Shown here piece after piece: positions 13,775 through 25,073 of a stretch of 64,000 nt of DNA. The stretch is from Gnomoniopsis sp. IMI 355080. Its lineage: Eukaryota > Ascomycota > Sordariomycetes > Diaporthales > Gnomoniaceae. The translations under genes were made by a program, and so were the position numbers. Where the stretch lies: NCBI GenBank assembly GCA_027946555.1, contig JAPEVC010000150.1, positions 1-64,000 on the forward strand. The letters run 5' to 3'. Below the pieces are notes generated by a model. The model saw nothing but the letters and a program-made list of their open reading frames with translations. It did no database searches and was not told the origin of the DNA. Position 1 is the first letter of the stretch; each line of letters opens with the position of its first letter.

Positions 13775-14474
13775 TTCGTCCATGGGAAAAGGCCTTTGGG
13801 ATTGAGCTTGTTGGAGGGGAATACATATCTCAGCTCATGAAGAAAATTGGGTGTGGCCACGAGATTGCGCACAGCAGGGAAGAGCGTGAGTGAGGCGTGT
13901 GTGGTGGTGATGATATTTCCAGGCGCGAAACGAGGTTCATGTTTGTGGAGTCTGTCAAGTGAGCTCACAGCTGTGCATGAGATAGGCAAGTAAGATCATG
14001 CTGTGGCTAGCATGCACCGTCGTGCAGGAAAAGTGGTTTTGCGGACGTCGTATATTCACAGATATAGAATCTCAAGTCTGGTAATTTCTCTGTATTAGAA
14101 TGATGGCCTCTCTCTGTGGGAGAAGAGCTCATGAGAACCCCAGGAATTGACTCATTGAGCATCGATACCGCACTCCCCAAAAGCAGCACTAGAACACATA
14201 AGCCATACGCTCCTTCTCATCGCAGCAAGATCAACCATCATCGTGGAGCCAACAGTGCGCCAGTTGACAGCCCGTTTCATTGTTGATCTCCACCCTACCT
14301 CTCCTCAAGGCCACACAGACACACACAAACACACCCCATACCGATTCTTATGTGTCCCTTTTCCATGGTGCCTCAAACGAGTCCTACCTGCTGCGCTCCC
14401 GTAAGATGTCAAGTTCCACCTGCTCCAGACGTGGGCAAGAAATTTCAGCTTGACTCTGCAAAAGACCTGGAATC

Positions 14475-17400
14475 CTAGTCGCCATCCTCGGCCGCGGTCA
14501 CATAAGACGACTCCTCCTGCTCAGATTGATACTCGGGTTGATCAACCATACACTCTACTGGGCGCCAGTATCCCAGAGCGCCGGTGCTCTTCGGACGATC
14601 GATGTCTGCGCCACGAGCGAATGGCAACTTAGACGTCTCCTCAGGCTCCGCAGTGGTAGCTCGATGACTGATGCCAGGAGCAACAGGGACATATCCGGTT
14701 GCTCGAGCCAGTGTCTGTTCAGACATAGGCTCAACTGTACCAACCACAAAGGCTGCAGGGGCGCGTCCTTCAAAGTTATCGGAACTCTTGGAGAGGTCGA
14801 CGTCTACGCCAGTAGTGATTGGAATCATGTCGGTCTCCCTAGGGGTCGTCATGGTAGCACGAACATCCGATGGTGTCGAAGAAGGTTCCAGCTGGGCTGG
14901 CTGTGACTGTTGGGACGGTGTCTTCCAGCTAAGTACGGACGATGGTTGGATGGCTCCAACACCAGAGTGTGGAACATCAGATTCAAGGTCCATCAGCCGG
15001 GTACGCTTCACATAACGAGCCTCATCGCCAATATCACGCGCCGGGTGCTTGCCAGACCTAAGCGCAACAGTCTCGGAGGGACCGGCAGTGTCCATCAGGC
15101 CCTCATTTTCATCCTCTGAAGAATCGTAAATTATGATGACTTCCCTGGCTTGATTCTGAGTGCTGGGTACTGTAGTCAACTCAGGAGCCACTTCCTTTTT
15201 GACAGCAACACCCAGGCCGCTACGAGGCACCGCTGCAATAAGAGAAGGAGAGGGTTGAGAGGGTGATGACGATACCATTTGATCTGCAGAAGCCTTTGTT
15301 AGGAGGCTAAGGCCAGATCTCCGCATATCTGTGCTGTAATCAAGCACTCTCTTGACGAGACTTGTCCTTGGAAGGGCTAATAAGCTTGGTGCAGTGGAAG
15401 ACTCTGTCAACCCAGGCACGTTGAGCTGTGCCGAAGTTATCCAAGACGCACTGTCGTCCTCATATGGGGAGCAGCTCGCGTTCTTGACAGTGTCCATCGG
15501 CAGAGGATCGAGCGGAGAGCCCAGGTTATTGAGATTTGGAAACATGTCCATGTGGATGGATTTCAAGAGCAAATCAGCAATTCGCGAGCCTACGACGCTG
15601 TTTTCGGGTATGATAATATCTGTGCAAGTAAGTTAGTAACAATTTCTTCAAATAGGTGAGCTGCTGAGTCTCCTGCGTCATAAACGTCGTTTAGTTTTGC
15701 TGCGGGTCGTACTTACCATCTGCTAACTTTGGTTTACCTTCGATTGGCGAGACCATGCCGACGTCGAAGAATTCGGTAGTCGCCTTGTCGATTACGTCGT
15801 TCTTGCGCTGAGATCGGAGTAAGATCAACCTTCTCTCCACCAACGAACCTCGTGAATTGATATCGAAGACTGGAATTCCTTCCTCGTCCCAACTTCCGAT
15901 GCTCAAAGAAATCGAGTGAAGCTTGGCTTGTCGGTCTTCCTTGGCCAGAAAGTCCCTGTAATATCGAACGAGGCGCTCATGGGATGCCGGTGGTTCGGTG
16001 TCAGGAGACTTTCCGCTACCTTGTGCCTGCAAAGCAAGCAGTCTATCCATTCGCTCTTTGACGAGACAAAACGTCTTCCAGAAGATCAGCACGTTGCTTG
16101 CGGTCCATTGTATCACAACGTCTTGACCAGAAATCACAGGATTGATGACCATGCTCGCGGATCCCAGATCGAAATACTGAACCATGTCCTTTAAAGTCGT
16201 GGATTTGAACCAGAATTTCTGTTTTGTGGGTATGCCCAGATCACGCGCAACTTCCGGGGTGATCGGATACTTGTGAGACCCCATCTCGACGCAGCGCTTG
16301 TTCTTCTCCACTTCGATTCGAAGATATGTGTCGGGTGTGCCTTGGATGACTTTCACCCACTTGTCCCAGCGCAGTTGGGAGTCAACACGAGCCAGTTGAT
16401 CCAATGACCTGCCCTGATCCTGAGCCTGCGAGTCCTTTGGGCTCGCCCCATCGTTCGAAGTGCTGGCCTGAAGGAACCCGGGTGACGCGACGATATGCCA
16501 CTCTAAGCACAACTTCATCATCGCCGTCAAGCGTCCAAAACGTGACACTATCCTCTTCAAGGATAATAGACTTATCTGAAAACTGTCAGTAAAAGGTTAA
16601 AGGTATTTGAGCCTTGAGAACACAAATACTCACCTCTGTCAATTCTGGTGAAGGGCTGCTCGCTGCCAATATCAAAATGCGTAGCACCTGTGACGCGACC
16701 ATCCTTGTGTTTGGGTCTTGCGATCAATAGGTGCCTGGGCTCGTGTACGAGGTCTCTAGACACTACTCCGCGACGTTGTCTTTTGGGTTGACGCATTGTG
16801 TTGAGGGTTCCGTTGATGGCCTGCTGGGAGAAGAATTCGTACATCCGATGGACTTCGCCTTCGACTCCCATTCGTCTACCACAGCTAAGGCCGACCTCTG
16901 AACGCATGCGAGCTCTCCTCTCCTTGATGTAACAAAAGGCTTTGCCAAACATGAGCACGTTTGCCTCGGACAGTTCGACTATCACTTCGGACGTACAGGC
17001 ACGCGATTTTTTCATGGTCAGGTGGTCGAACCTGCGGTAGTCATACCCATTTGAGCTTGACTTGAGAGCCAAAAGAATCGCAGAATAAGACAACTTCAGA
17101 ATGGAGGTGAAGCTCGGGCCCAATTCACCCGTAGACAGAAGGGTAAGGAGCCGGTGAGAATTGCTTGTATACTTACCAGAAGCGTCTTTTACGTAGCCTT
17201 CAAAGTTTTTGATCCACTCTGGGCAGAGGAGTTGTCGTTGGGGCGCTTGTGGGGCTGCGGTTTGAGGGGAACTAGGCTGACTGAGATCATACCGAGCTTC
17301 AAAATGCTGCGTTAGAGCAGGCTCGCTTGATGCAATATGTCGGAGAGCTGACTGGCTGCTGGTGTCTGGCTGACTTGGCGTGGACTGACCGTGAGCAGTC

Positions 17401-19241
17401 TGGAATGCATCAGAATGACTGAAGATAGGCCGACTAATTGAAGCCGAGCTTTGAAAAGGTTGGTTTGGCAGAGCATGAATGCCTGGAGCGATCTGAGCAT
17501 CAGGTAGAAGTCTATCAAATTTAAGAGGCTCACTAGACCGAGAGGCACCAGTAGGAGGAGGACTGAGTCCGACTTGACGGCGTTGATGGTGACTAGGCTG
17601 AACTCTGAGGTGAGGTCTGTACCCTGGAGCCGGAGGAGCTGCAGAAGCTGAACTCTGAGCAGCTGGAGTAGGGACGTAAGGAATCGGAGCGCCGCTGATT
17701 GCCTGTGTGTTCTCATTGAACACCGGCTCTCCGAAGCGTGTATCAATGGTTGGCAAGTGGAACTCAGCGCTCTTTGCCATTTCGTGCGGTCCTTGCCAGG
17801 CCAAGGCGGCACGCTGGGACACATCGACAGGTCGGACCTGGCCGGCACTGGTTGCTTGCCACAACTCCCTGGTGTGGTCTCGCCACTTGCGCGTGTATTC
17901 TTCGATCTCCGCCAAGCGCTGGTTGTATGCGTTGTCCAAACTTTGTTTGTATTGCTGGAGGCGGGCAGAACATGCGTTCTGAAACTGGTTTACAATGGTT
18001 GGATTCGACTCCAGAATACCAAGGATCTGTTGATCAGTGACATTTCCCATATCAAACCTGTGTCCCAACCGAACACTGTGAGGCGATGGGTGGACCGCGG
18101 CGTTCACATCACCGCGGGTCGACTGACGGCGGGTGGGATCGGTTCGCGTGGACTGGCTTGCGTTGAAGTTTGGCGCATTGTGGTTGTCTTCTAACAGACG
18201 ACCTGCAAAGTCTCATTTGTTAGCAAACTGATTTGTTACGGATGGAACCACTTGATTGAACCCACCACCATGCAAACTGGGCAGAGGTTGAGCCGAAACA
18301 TCATCAGGTTGCTTGTTGATTGCGTGGCGAAGGAACTGGTCTCCAATGTTTCTAGTCGTGGTATCTTCGCGACCGCTGTGCATCAAAGGTCCCCCATAGA
18401 AGCCAGACTGGCCATCGGATATACCTGGCATATCAGTGTCGCGGTCACGGATATAATGACGGTTCACTTCGGCATAGACTTGGGCAAAAGATGGAAGAGT
18501 CTCGTTGTAAGGCCGGCTTTGGTGGCAAGCTGAGTGACGCTTATTGTCTGTATTGTAAAGCATATCGACATGTTCATTGTGAGAAGACGGACCGGTGAGC
18601 TTAGCAAAGTTGCCATCTGGCTCAGATGCGAGCACACGGTGGGCCATGTTTCCAAAGTTGCGACCGCTGTGGGACTGGCGCCATGCAGTTGGGAACGCCA
18701 AAGGACCAGGAAGATGTCGAAAGCTACTTGATGAGTGAACGTCGGCAGGAGGCGGAGAAGGTGAGTCGTCGATGACAGACTGTGATGGGGGTTTGTTTGG
18801 CTGTTGAAGGAAGGCAGTCTCATCCTCGGGTACAGTAGCGTTGGATCGTGGAGGACGGACCTGAGGACCAGCGTTATAGTCCATGTAGTATGTGCCTGCA
18901 TTCTGGAGAAGGAGGCGAGTGGCGGGTGCATGAGGACCGGCTACGAGCCTGCGAGGCTGTGGTGCAGACAAGGTCTGTTGCATGGCACTGCTTGAGATCG
19001 CATGTCAGTGTACCCTCATCGTGGAGGGTCGTGGGCGCGAACGAAGAGGGATGAACGACATTAATAACACATACATGAAAGGCTGGGAGAACTGTGGAGA
19101 GCCGTTCCCGACATTGCTATCTCGAAGTGCTCTTTGCAGAATGGCGCCGCCTGGCTCGGGCTCAGGCGTGGGCGTCGCATCGATGATGATGACCTCGCGC
19201 TGAACGTCACGTTGCATTCCTCCACCGTGTTGGGTTGCCAT
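14475..19241 (-). CDS. Large unrecognised protein with duplicated module and terminal SIM-like motifs
   Basis: Five exons give roughly 1,470 residues: 19241-~19076, ~18985-~18256, ~18202-16638, 16574-15715 and 15622-14475. The start has MATQHGGG followed by REVIIIDATPTPEPE; near the C-terminus is REVIIIYDSSEDE. Both resemble SUMO-interacting motifs (hydrophobic core plus acidic/Ser stretch). Between lie Ser/Gln/Pro-rich, probably disordered parts and two related folded modules, one with ANVLMFGKAFCYIKER (exon 3) and one with SNVLIFWKTFCLVKER (exon 4). Each module ends at a phase-1 intron followed by similar residues (DKSIILEEDSV and DIIIPENSV). The C-terminal 130 residues hold a second, ~67-residue tandem repeat. 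Exon 4 needs a frame change between about 16530 and 16440: either a ~46-base intron with a weak GTTGTG donor, or a frameshift. I do not recognise the family. SUMO binding, and so a nuclear role, is inference. Confidence 0.75.
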
Positions 19242-20793
19242 CGTTGAACTAGCCCGTGGTATGTTGTGGAAAGAGACTGGGCTGGTGGTGGCTCGGTGTG
19301 GTTGCGTGAACGGTGCAAGAAGGAAATACGCCAAAGAGAGTTTGAATCTTGGAGATGTGGGCCTCCTGAACAATGCGTAAACAGCTTGTGGTCTTCCATG
19401 GCTCCTTCCTCGTTGTCTTGAGCGGGGTGGGGGATGTGTCCTGCTTCCTTCGCAGTTGACCAAAAATGTGCTGATATCGATGTTGAGCAGTGACTGCAAA
19501 GAGCTCCCGCACAAAGAGCTCTCTTGATGAGCATCACCAATGGGCAAAGGCTCCTGCTTCGCAAGGCTCCAAGCAGGTGGCATGATAACTGGGAACATGG
19601 CATTCAAATATACTTGATCATTCTCACATATATTTGTCTACCTATCTGCCTCTTGCGTTCTAATCCGATGAAATGTTTTGAACTTTGTCCAACTTCTTTG
19701 AGTCTTGACCGTCCATAAGTGGGATGGGAAGGGTCTATGTTGGGATCAAGGTAGGAAATCTAGATGCATACGTACTTATTTACCAAGGTGATAGCTCAAC
19801 TCTGTACCATCCACCCACTTTCAGAGATGCTGGCTACTTTGTTATGGCTTGTGGTACGGTTACCACCTACATATCACTGGAAGTCACTGAGGTATATACC
19901 AGTCCACCGCTGAGTGATGCCATGCATATGTGCAAACTTTTAGGACAAGATCGTTTTATAATTGATAATGAAAACATCTATGGTTAGCAATTATGGCATT
20001 TTGACAGCTGTGGAAAGTGCCCAGATGTGGATCATTTACATTGTAACCTAAATTTTGAATCATTGAAATGCTCTGCAGGACACCATAAAGTCTACAGAAG
20101 ATAGATTCGTATCTTTACACATTTAGAAAACCGAAGATTGACTGAGTGCTTCATGGAGGCTCCCGATAAGATCAGCCTGGAGATGAATGGAAATTGCACT
20201 CGTTCCTCTTCGCATGCTAGATGGAACCATGTGGTATGAGCTGTGAACCCCCTTGTTCGAATTGTCCTTTTTAGAGAGATGGCAATCTGCAGTGCTGATT
20301 GTGAATCAACTCATATTGGAAAAACACAACCGAGTCCTTTCCTACCTGTTTACTACACGGGAACTAGTACTGTGCAAAAGGATGGCTTGATTCCCGTGTG
20401 GGGCGGCCCACCGCAAACATAGCTATATCAAACTTGGATTCTCGGTTGTCTATCATTTTCGAGCCATTTGGATTACCGCCTCGGCCGTGCTGCGGCTGAG
20501 TGCTCTGACTCGGAGCGAGGAACAGCGAAGGCACTGGCACGCAAGAGTCGTCTATTGAAACACACAAAAGTCCTCTACGAATTCGATGGTCCGCTATGGA
20601 CACGCCACAGGACGGCATTTATGCAAGGATAATGCTTTTCTCAAATGCATCGTGGCACATAACTCATCATCCCAGGGTGTCGCGAAGAACGCTGTATCCC
20701 GTCGCTTATTGTCTGTCTTGCCAGTAGTCGCCAGGTATATCCTAGCGAACACTCCCACTCTATGTTCTTTTCGCCTCAAACCATCTCGCCATC
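19242..20793. other. Intergenic
   Basis: Contains the divergent 5' flanks of the genes on either side. A few short open frames are present, but I see none with protein-like composition or splice signals. Confidence 0.5.
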
Positions 20794-21906
20794 ATGAATT
20801 TGTTTACCTTTCTCCTGGTTTTCTCGTGGCTAGTCTTCTGCAGAGTGACGGCGCAATCAGACTCCTCCGACAGCCCCAATTCGCCTGATCCAGAACCCCA
20901 GGCGGTGTCCACCTACACTCCTTCCGGTCCGAGAATCAAAATTCAGTTCACCAGTCAAAATCAAACTGGACTGTTCTATATGGTCTCGTACCCGGCAACA
21001 GAGGATGTTCCGTTCTGGAGCTACACGACCGATGTAGCGAACGCCTCCATCTTCACCCTCGATGGCCCAACACAATTCCTTTTTATGAACACATCAGACA
21101 CTGAGGATTACTCGTCGGGATGGATAATTCTTGATACCTATCGATACTCTGGTGATGAAAACCCGAACACTTCGAGTCCTGTTTCCAGTGACGACGAGGC
21201 AGATGTGGTACCCTTCAACCCCAGCGCCGATGTAGTTCGATACGGCCTACAATGTAGCATCGCCACGGCATCGGCGATGTCTAGTCCGATGACATGTTCC
21301 GCTGCAAATGGAGGTTATGACACACTTTTCTTTGGCACTCTCGGCGATCAGGACGGTCTATACGCCTACAACTCTACACTGACGACAGCACAGGATGCAT
21401 GCAATTTAGACGGATCACCCTGCGTGCATTTAACGGGTCTTAAACTCACGGCGCTCTTTGCTGATCCGGCGAAGACGACGTCTGCGCCCGTCACATCGAA
21501 TTACGCGCCGGCCACTTCCGCCAACCCGGCTTCGGTATTCAGTTACACGCTGACAGGAAGCGGATCATGCCTGGTCACTTTCGCCAAGTACGTGGTATGG
21601 ACTACCGTGTGGGTGAGCCCCACTGCTACCGGAGTGGGAGCAAGCACAACAAGTGGGGAAAACGGCTCACAAAATGGGTCCGGGTTCTGGAGACTATGGC
21701 CTTTCTCCAGACCAAGATCTTGCAGAAGTTTGGTCGAGAGCGGCGCAACACGGCTGTATGCAGGCGTCCACGACCATGGTGCACTCAAGCGTGGTACGTA
21801 CCTAGGGTACCGCCGAGCTCAGCCCGGGCTAGACTACTACGATATATGTTACCAGGTAGTAAGAAGCATTTTCTGTCATTGTGATCTACGAAAACCATGG
21901 TATTGA
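20794..21906 (+). CDS. Secreted hypothetical protein
   Basis: A single open frame of 370 residues starts with a clear signal peptide (MNLFTFLLVFSWLVFCRVTA, cleavage likely before QSDSS). A Ser/Pro/Asp-rich linker follows, then a domain with several N-glycosylation sequons (NQT, NAS, NTS, NST) and Cys at about residues 150-205. From about residue 265 the composition changes, becoming rich in Trp, Arg and Tyr (FWRLWPFSRPRSC onward). A missed intron with a GTGAGC donor near 21611, or loss of the original 3' end, could explain this. I do not recognise the family. The repeated Ser/Thr/Asp content fits a cell-wall or extracellular protein. Confidence 0.6.
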   Translation: MNLFTFLLVFSWLVFCRVTAQSDSSDSPNSPDPEPQAVSTYTPSGPRIKIQFTSQNQTGLFYMVSYPATEDVPFWSYTTDVANASIFTLDGPTQFLFMNTSDTEDYSSGWIILDTYRYSGDENPNTSSPVSSDDEADVVPFNPSADVVRYGLQCSIATASAMSSPMTCSAANGGYDTLFFGTLGDQDGLYAYNSTLTTAQDACNLDGSPCVHLTGLKLTALFADPAKTTSAPVTSNYAPATSANPASVFSYTLTGSGSCLVTFAKYVVWTTVWVSPTATGVGASTTSGENGSQNGSGFWRLWPFSRPRSCRSLVESGATRLYAGVHDHGALKRGTYLGYRRAQPGLDYYDICYQVVRSIFCHCDLRKPWY

Positions 21907-22349
21907 ATCATAGAGTCTGGTCTACAATCGCCTGATCTTAATTACAAGGTTTGGTGAAGCTCTTCGAGACGGTAAAGGTGGACGTATTACCGCATTCACT
22001 ATCTTTTGCTACGACAACACACTGTAGCTGAAGTCCGTGACCGATGTAGCGGTCAAAAATTGAACCATAAAGAGTATGATTTACAAGAACTATCTTGACC
22101 CCTATATTTGTACGTATTTGAAGAGTAATGCGTTCTCGTAGCCTTGAAAAGTTAGGGAAAGTGTTAAAAGTGTTCCAAGAACGCTAGTCTTGCCCTCCTA
22201 TTTCCTATTAAAAAATAAGGCTGTATTGTGAAGTTTGATCAAAGTGAACCGGTTGACTATATGTTAGTGGAAATCTTAAACCACCTGGGCAGGGGATAGT
22301 ACGTTCACCAAATTAAGCGAACCCAACATTGTCAAGAACGAACTTCTCT

Positions 22350-22379
22350 TACCTACCTACCTAGATAGGTACCTATCTA
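22350..22379. repeat. Palindromic ACCTAGATAGGT patch
   Basis: Three ACCT units run into their reverse complement (ACCTACCTACC then TAGATAGGTACC), making a short inverted repeat. It belongs to the ACCTAGGTA-like motif group scattered through the intergenic DNA of the window. Confidence 0.5.
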
Positions 22380-22861
22380 ATGAGTCTCAGTGGAGCACAC
22401 GTGATTATAAAAACTTTCAATAAAGCAAACTCGTGAGCTCGGTAGCGTTGAGAGATCGTGATGATTGACATTACGCACCTGGGAATACCGAGCATCTCGC
22501 TTGAGTGTTCGTTGAGAGCAAATTATTGGTACGTGAATAAGTCAAAAAATTACGCCAAGATTCTGCGGAAAATAGTTCAAAAAGTACGGGAGGGCCTTGG
22601 CCAGTTGTTTGAGTCGCGCGGTGAAGTCTGCGTGGGTCTAACAGCTAGTCATTGTATGCTTAATTGCTCTAGTGCTCGCTTGGTGAACGCCGGTTCATCC
22701 GAAGACATACCTCCTAGGCAGTGGGGAGGCATGATCATATTGAAATTACTTCTTTCCCGAGAACCTTACTTTTATTAGTTCGTAGATCGCCTAACTTACA
22801 TCCTTGACGATTTACTCAGTCTTTGTTGCTAGCGATCCTGTCTTTGCCGGTAATGTCTCCG

Positions 22862-22869
22862 TATATAAA
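22862..22869 (+). promoter_or_regulatory. Likely TATA box of the six-cysteine secreted protein
   Basis: TATATAAA lies about 125 bases upstream of the ATG at 22994, a plausible spacing for a fungal TATA element with an ~90-base leader. Confidence 0.45.
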
Positions 22870-22993
22870 GAGAAGGCAATTCACTTGGTCCAATTTGGTT
22901 GCTCGTTGTCTCGTTTCAAGGCTGCTGTTGTGCTAAGAATAAATTATATTGTTCGTACTAATTCAAGCAATTCGTGCTACCCACATAGTCACT

Positions 22994-23656
22994 ATGAAGT
23001 TCCAGATCACCACCTTCTTCCTGGCGGCCGCCAGCGTCAACGCCTTTTCCTTGGGCAACTTCGGAAAGAGAGACGTCGCGCAGCTCGCCGACTCAAACAT
23101 CGCCATTGCTAACGGAGTCATGAACTCTGCTGCATACAAGCCCTTCCAAAACACCCAGGTCCTTGTCAAGACGGACCCTTCAACAAAGAGACAAGAAGTC
23201 GTGACACCGGACTACATTTTCGTTCTCCAGTGTGTTGATGCTGGATTCAGAGAACCATGCTTGGTCTTTGGGTCCAAACCCGGAGACTGCGGTAAGTAAT
23301 CATGGCCAAAGACGTGAGATCACATGAAATTACTTGCACATGTCTAACGAGCTTCTCAGTTTCCTACTTTGACTTCAACCCCGTCAACTCAACTGAGGTC
23401 AGCGACGTTTATTGGAACGAGGTCTCATCACTCGCCACGAACACTGGTGGCAACTGCATGTTTTTCCAGTAAGTCTACTTTACTACTAGTAAGACTCAAG
23501 ATTCAAGCTAACAGCTCTCACAGCCACGACAATTGCAACGCCCTGGGTGACGACCGAGGATTGACGGCCAAGTACATTTATGATATGTCTGTGACGCTGC
23601 CCGAGGATCCACGTGTTCCCGAATACGACCGCAACATCACAAGCTGGAGATGTTGA
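22994..23656 (+). CDS. Small secreted six-cysteine protein, effector-like
   Basis: Three exons (22994-23291, 23360-23468, 23524-23656) join in frame to 179 residues. Donors are GTAAGT and acceptors CTCAG and CACAG. The ATG at 22994 was chosen over the upstream in-frame start because it begins a good signal peptide (MKFQITTFFLAAASVNA). Dibasic KR pairs at residues 25-26 (FGKR) and 65-66 (STKR) are candidate KEX2 cleavage sites, giving a pro-region. The rest contains six Cys (three close together in exon 1, then one in each of GGNCMFF, HDNCNA and the C-terminal WRC), enough for three disulfides. An NIT sequon is near the end. No known family is recognised. Effector or antimicrobial function is inference from size, secretion and Cys content. 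Confidence 0.75.
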
Positions 23657-25073
23657 AGCCCTCGGGTACCTGGCTCATCATGGTTTAGTGCCATGGAGAC
23701 ACAAATAGTAGCAGAGTTCGACCTTAGGCTTTAGAGAAATAGAACGTTATTTCTCAGGTCGCAAAGTACCCTCAGCTTGATGATCTGTGACCGCGGATGC
23801 ACTTGGTAGAGCCATATTTGTGTGAAGAACTATCAACAGTAACCAGTCAACCAAATCTCCTAATATGTAATGACCTCGAGACCCTACATCCGTTATATGT
23901 GCCTGTGAACGGGGCTTATATCAATCCTCTTCATTGAAGCCAACGCTTGAAAGCCAATGCACTTGTTGCACTCATCGCGCGTCGTCACACAATAAATTGT
24001 CCCGTTCAACCGCTTACAGTAGCTTACATGTTCCGAGCAAACGAACCTTTGTTCTCCCCCACTTTTGAATCAGCCATGATCGGGAAAGCCGTTGCCGTTG
24101 CCTCAAGATGTCATTCTGCTGCCTGCACGGTGTGAGCTTAGAGGAAACGTTGAAAGGTTGGGTACGAAGTGTCGTTCTTAGCGATAGGCTCGGTAACAGG
24201 GTGGCCCTGGGTAGCAGAGCCGTTGCGGGTGTTAGTGATGGGGACTGTGAGCGGTTGGGGAGGCGATGATAACCGCGACCCTGCCTCTGTCAGCCCCGGA
24301 GGGATTGAGTCCAACTTCTGCGATGTGCTCGCTGAGGGGTGAGGGGATAGAAAGCGAGGCAAGTTCAGTCATAACTTGGTTGAGGGGCGTAATGAGCTAT
24401 TTTGCATCGTCGACTGACAGGGTAGCGCGGAAGACAATGGTAGAGGAACTAGGAAAGCCTCCCCAGGCTCGTGAGAACTTGGGGGCGTAGGGCTTAAAGG
24501 TATATCGCGGCAGTACAAACATCCCTTGGAGGTTAAATCATTAGACCGAAAACTTCGCTGCCTTGAGCCCTCACTAAACCCGGCCTAGAACCGAAAGACA
24601 TGCTAGATCTTTTTTGCACGAAGTTACTGCGGTCCGGGGCAGGGCTTTCTGGATCGTTATTTGTCTGGAGGTGATTTGCCAGTCCTTTAGCAGCAACAAT
24701 GCAGCAATTAAATCCAATGAAGGGTCTGTGAAACGTTGGAAGGACCGAAAGTCCACCACCTCAGCCTCCGAGCAGAGTATTCCCGCCATGAAGGACGAAG
24801 ACGAACGGAGTCCGAGCATAGCGCAATGTCATCTCTGACCATGCATCGACGAAAACGCGTACTCAAATGTTCACCTGCGGCAAGAGTCACCAAGGAAGGA
24901 TGAAAGCGGTGAGGGTAATCTCGGGGTATCTTTTGAGATTTGAAGAATTGAAAGCTGAAACACTAGGCCAAGACCCAAAACTGTTGACCATTGCCCACCT
25001 GAACGCCATACCATGCCGGAAGAGAAATCGTGAGGATCATAGGAAGAACCAGAGGAGTACTTCGAAAATGATT
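23657..25073. other. Intergenic
   Basis: No credible gene seen. Short open frames at 24138-24362 and 24574-24893 lack recognisable features. The end nearest 25073 is the 3' flank of the minus-strand BUD23 gene. Confidence 0.5.

Larger units (their letters stand above)
5395..14474. other. Nine-kilobase stretch without a credible gene
   Basis: Open frames here are short, occur on both strands at once and lack domain-like or secretory features. The longest, 266 residues on the minus strand at 10992-11792, is rich in Arg, Ser and Trp with no hydrophobic-core pattern. The stretch holds simple tracts (T-run at 12381-12392, TCC repeat near 13755-13774, purine-rich run near 8221-8275) and a TACC/GGTA-rich segment at 8729-8794. 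Base composition is not obviously AT-rich, so it does not look like RIP-mutated repeat. Long leaders, non-coding RNA or a very diverged gene remain possible. Confidence 0.5.
21907..22993. other. Intergenic, promoter side of the small secreted protein
   Basis: No credible gene. The stretch is relatively AT-rich and carries a self-complementary TACCTACCTAGATAGGTA patch at 22350-22379 and a TATA element at 22862-22869. Confidence 0.5.

Noticed and set aside
13069..13783. Minus-strand frames starting with a Glu run
   Set aside because: The Glu run comes from a TCC microsatellite and the rest does not read as protein.
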